Below, in pieces: positions 62,937 to 64,000 of a DNA stretch of 64,000 nucleotides. This stretch comes from Theocolax elegans. Its lineage: Eukaryota > Arthropoda > Insecta > Hymenoptera > Cerocephalidae. The stretch lies in the NCBI GenBank assembly GCA_026168455.1, contig CM047426.1:46583973-46647972 (forward strand), read 5' to 3'. Both the position numbers and the translations under genes were made by a program. A model generated the notes under the pieces. That model was not told the DNA's origin and searched no databases. It saw nothing but the letters and a program-made list of their open reading frames with translations. Position 1 is the stretch's first letter. The number at the start of each line of letters is the position of its first letter.

Positions 62937-64000
62937 AAGGGGTCAAGCCTGGGTTAACTGCTCAAAAAATCGATTTTTTTTTATTAACTTTTTTTAAAGT
63001 ATTTCTTACATAAAACATTATCCCAAAATTTGAAAAAAAACAAAAAATTTTTTCGCAAGTTATAATTGAAATAAAGTAAGCATCAATAGACATTATTTCT
63101 CTAAAATTATTTTTGCAAAAAAACACATTTTATTTTAATTTAACTAAAATAATATTTGCGAGGTTTTCGACGTTTACATACAAGTATATTAAACGAAGCA
63201 ACTAGCAAGCGTAGAGTTTGGTAAAGTAGAAATCTACTTTACCATACGATTCAAATTTAATAGTTAATAAATAAATGATTCCTTTTACTCTAATATACTG
63301 CACAAATACGTACAGTTCTATTTGAAGTAAATATTGTCTGCATTGATAAAGTATTTACATTATTTTAGTAAATACTCAGTGGATTTTAAATTAAAAGTAT
63401 ATTTTTAACTTTAAATTTTATTAGTTTTAAGAAATTAATTATAAGTTTATACAAAAAAAGAGCAGTAAAAAAAATGCCAGACTCAAGTAATAGAATACCT
63501 GGTACATCTGCTCATAAAAAAATTATCAACATCAGTAAGATCCAACTACAATGCACTTCCATCAACATTAATCCAGATCAAGTAAAAAGTTAAAAACTGA
63601 TACCATTGAAGAAAGTAGCACAGAAAATAGAATTATTGATATATCACTACTTTTCCCAACATTAGAAGAATTTTTAGTTTGTCAGAATTGTCATGGTACA
63701 GTTAAATTTTCTGAAGTTGATGTGAGAGGTTTGGGAAGTAAAATAACAATAACATGTACAAATTGTTTTAAGGTATTTATTATTGATTCAAGTAGAAAAG
63801 TTGGAAAAAAAGTAACGCTTATGAAATAAATAGACGTTAGTGTACACAATGAGAACTCTTGGTCATGGGCATGCTGGTTTAGTTACTTTTTGTGGAAATA
63901 TGGATTTGCAGAGTCCAGTTTCTCACAGTAATTATGACATTAATAATACAGAGATAAAAAATGTTTGTAAAGAAGTTGGTAAACAGTCTATGAAAGCAAC
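62937..64000 (+). mobile_element. Mutator-type DNA transposon, copy 2 (runs off the window)
   Basis: It matches 1679-2765 in inverted orientation from TTAAGGGGTCAAGCCTGGGT onward. The flank on its left is unrelated to the flank of copy 1, fixing the element end at 62937. Confidence 0.8.
63474..64000 (+). pseudogene. Mutator-like transposase domain protein, copy 2 (partial)
   Basis: It starts MPDSSNRIPGTSAHKK. A frameshift follows, then the same blocks as copy 1: EEFLVCQNCHGTVKFSEVD, CTNCFKVFIIDSSRK, TMRTLGHGHAGLVTFCGN. The CQNCHG motif is intact here but frameshifted in copy 1. A one-base loss near 63810 and changes around 63575 break this copy at different places, so the two decayed independently. 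The catalytic GDGSW block lies beyond the window edge. Confidence 0.75.

Overview
The window is AT-rich, repeat-dense eukaryotic DNA with almost no identifiable host gene. The element mix (Ty3/gypsy with a short CCHC gag, Helitron, Polinton/Maverick, several piggyBacs, a Penelope-like element, a Mutator-type transposase, a 5S-rRNA-headed SINE) and the codon style suggest an insect, most likely a hymenopteran such as an ant. That placement is inference; no species marker is present.

Layout. 1-2765: decayed Mutator-type element on the minus strand with a nested palindromic MITE. 2.9-6.5 kb: a GC-rich LTR-like block, a 1.4 kb foldback, and the first copy of a repeat that recurs inverted at 56.5-58.3 kb. 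6.5-11.6 kb: a broken Ty3/gypsy element lying in what looks like an intron of a host gene, whose flanking exon (11640-11782, minus) resembles the DUF389 family. 12.0-12.7 kb: Penelope 3' fragment, then a monomer of a ~395 bp repeat carrying a complete type III hammerhead ribozyme. 14.1-16.1 kb: DDE transposase fused to a SWIM zinc finger. 18.6-27.4 kb: Helitron with an upstream Ulp1-type protease, a Rep/PIF1 helicase split by a GC-rich 1.28 kb insertion, and a minisatellite. 27.9-28.9 kb: about ten short hairpins sharing a 9-nt loop, just downstream of a minus-strand TATA box; I cannot assign this. 30.4-31.3 kb: a tandem hammerhead array with 15 bp target duplications. 31.3-34.1 and 34.9-37.5 kb: two piggyBac elements with TTAA duplications; the second splits the Penelope GIY-YIG endonuclease gene. 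38-45 kb: foldbacks, MITEs, a 5S-derived SINE with an 18 bp duplication, and a near-perfect 299 bp palindrome. 45.6-47.3 kb: LINE fragment inside a tandem array. 47.4-54.4 kb: decayed Polinton (protease, integrase, packaging ATPase, internally deleted protein-primed polymerase B). 54.4-60.5 kb: unrecognised multi-exon or broken genes, minisatellites and the inverted repeat partner. 60.8-64.0 kb: a terminal-repeat element, microsatellites, and a second, inverted copy of the Mutator-type element.

The most interesting system is the hammerhead repeat family. Three copies keep every ribozyme part (GUC cleavage site, stems I, II and III, CUGAGGA and GAAA cores, and complementary loops I and II). 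One locus is a tandem multimer whose 5' end is inverted and whose outside is flanked by a 15 bp duplication, as expected for retrotransposition of multimeric RNA with twin priming. Metazoan retrozymes are thought to be moved by Penelope-like machinery, and a Penelope-like element lies nearby. The second unexplained signal is the hairpin cluster at 27.9-28.8 kb. Nearly all coding sequence is broken by frameshifts, stops or deletions, so little of it is likely to be active.
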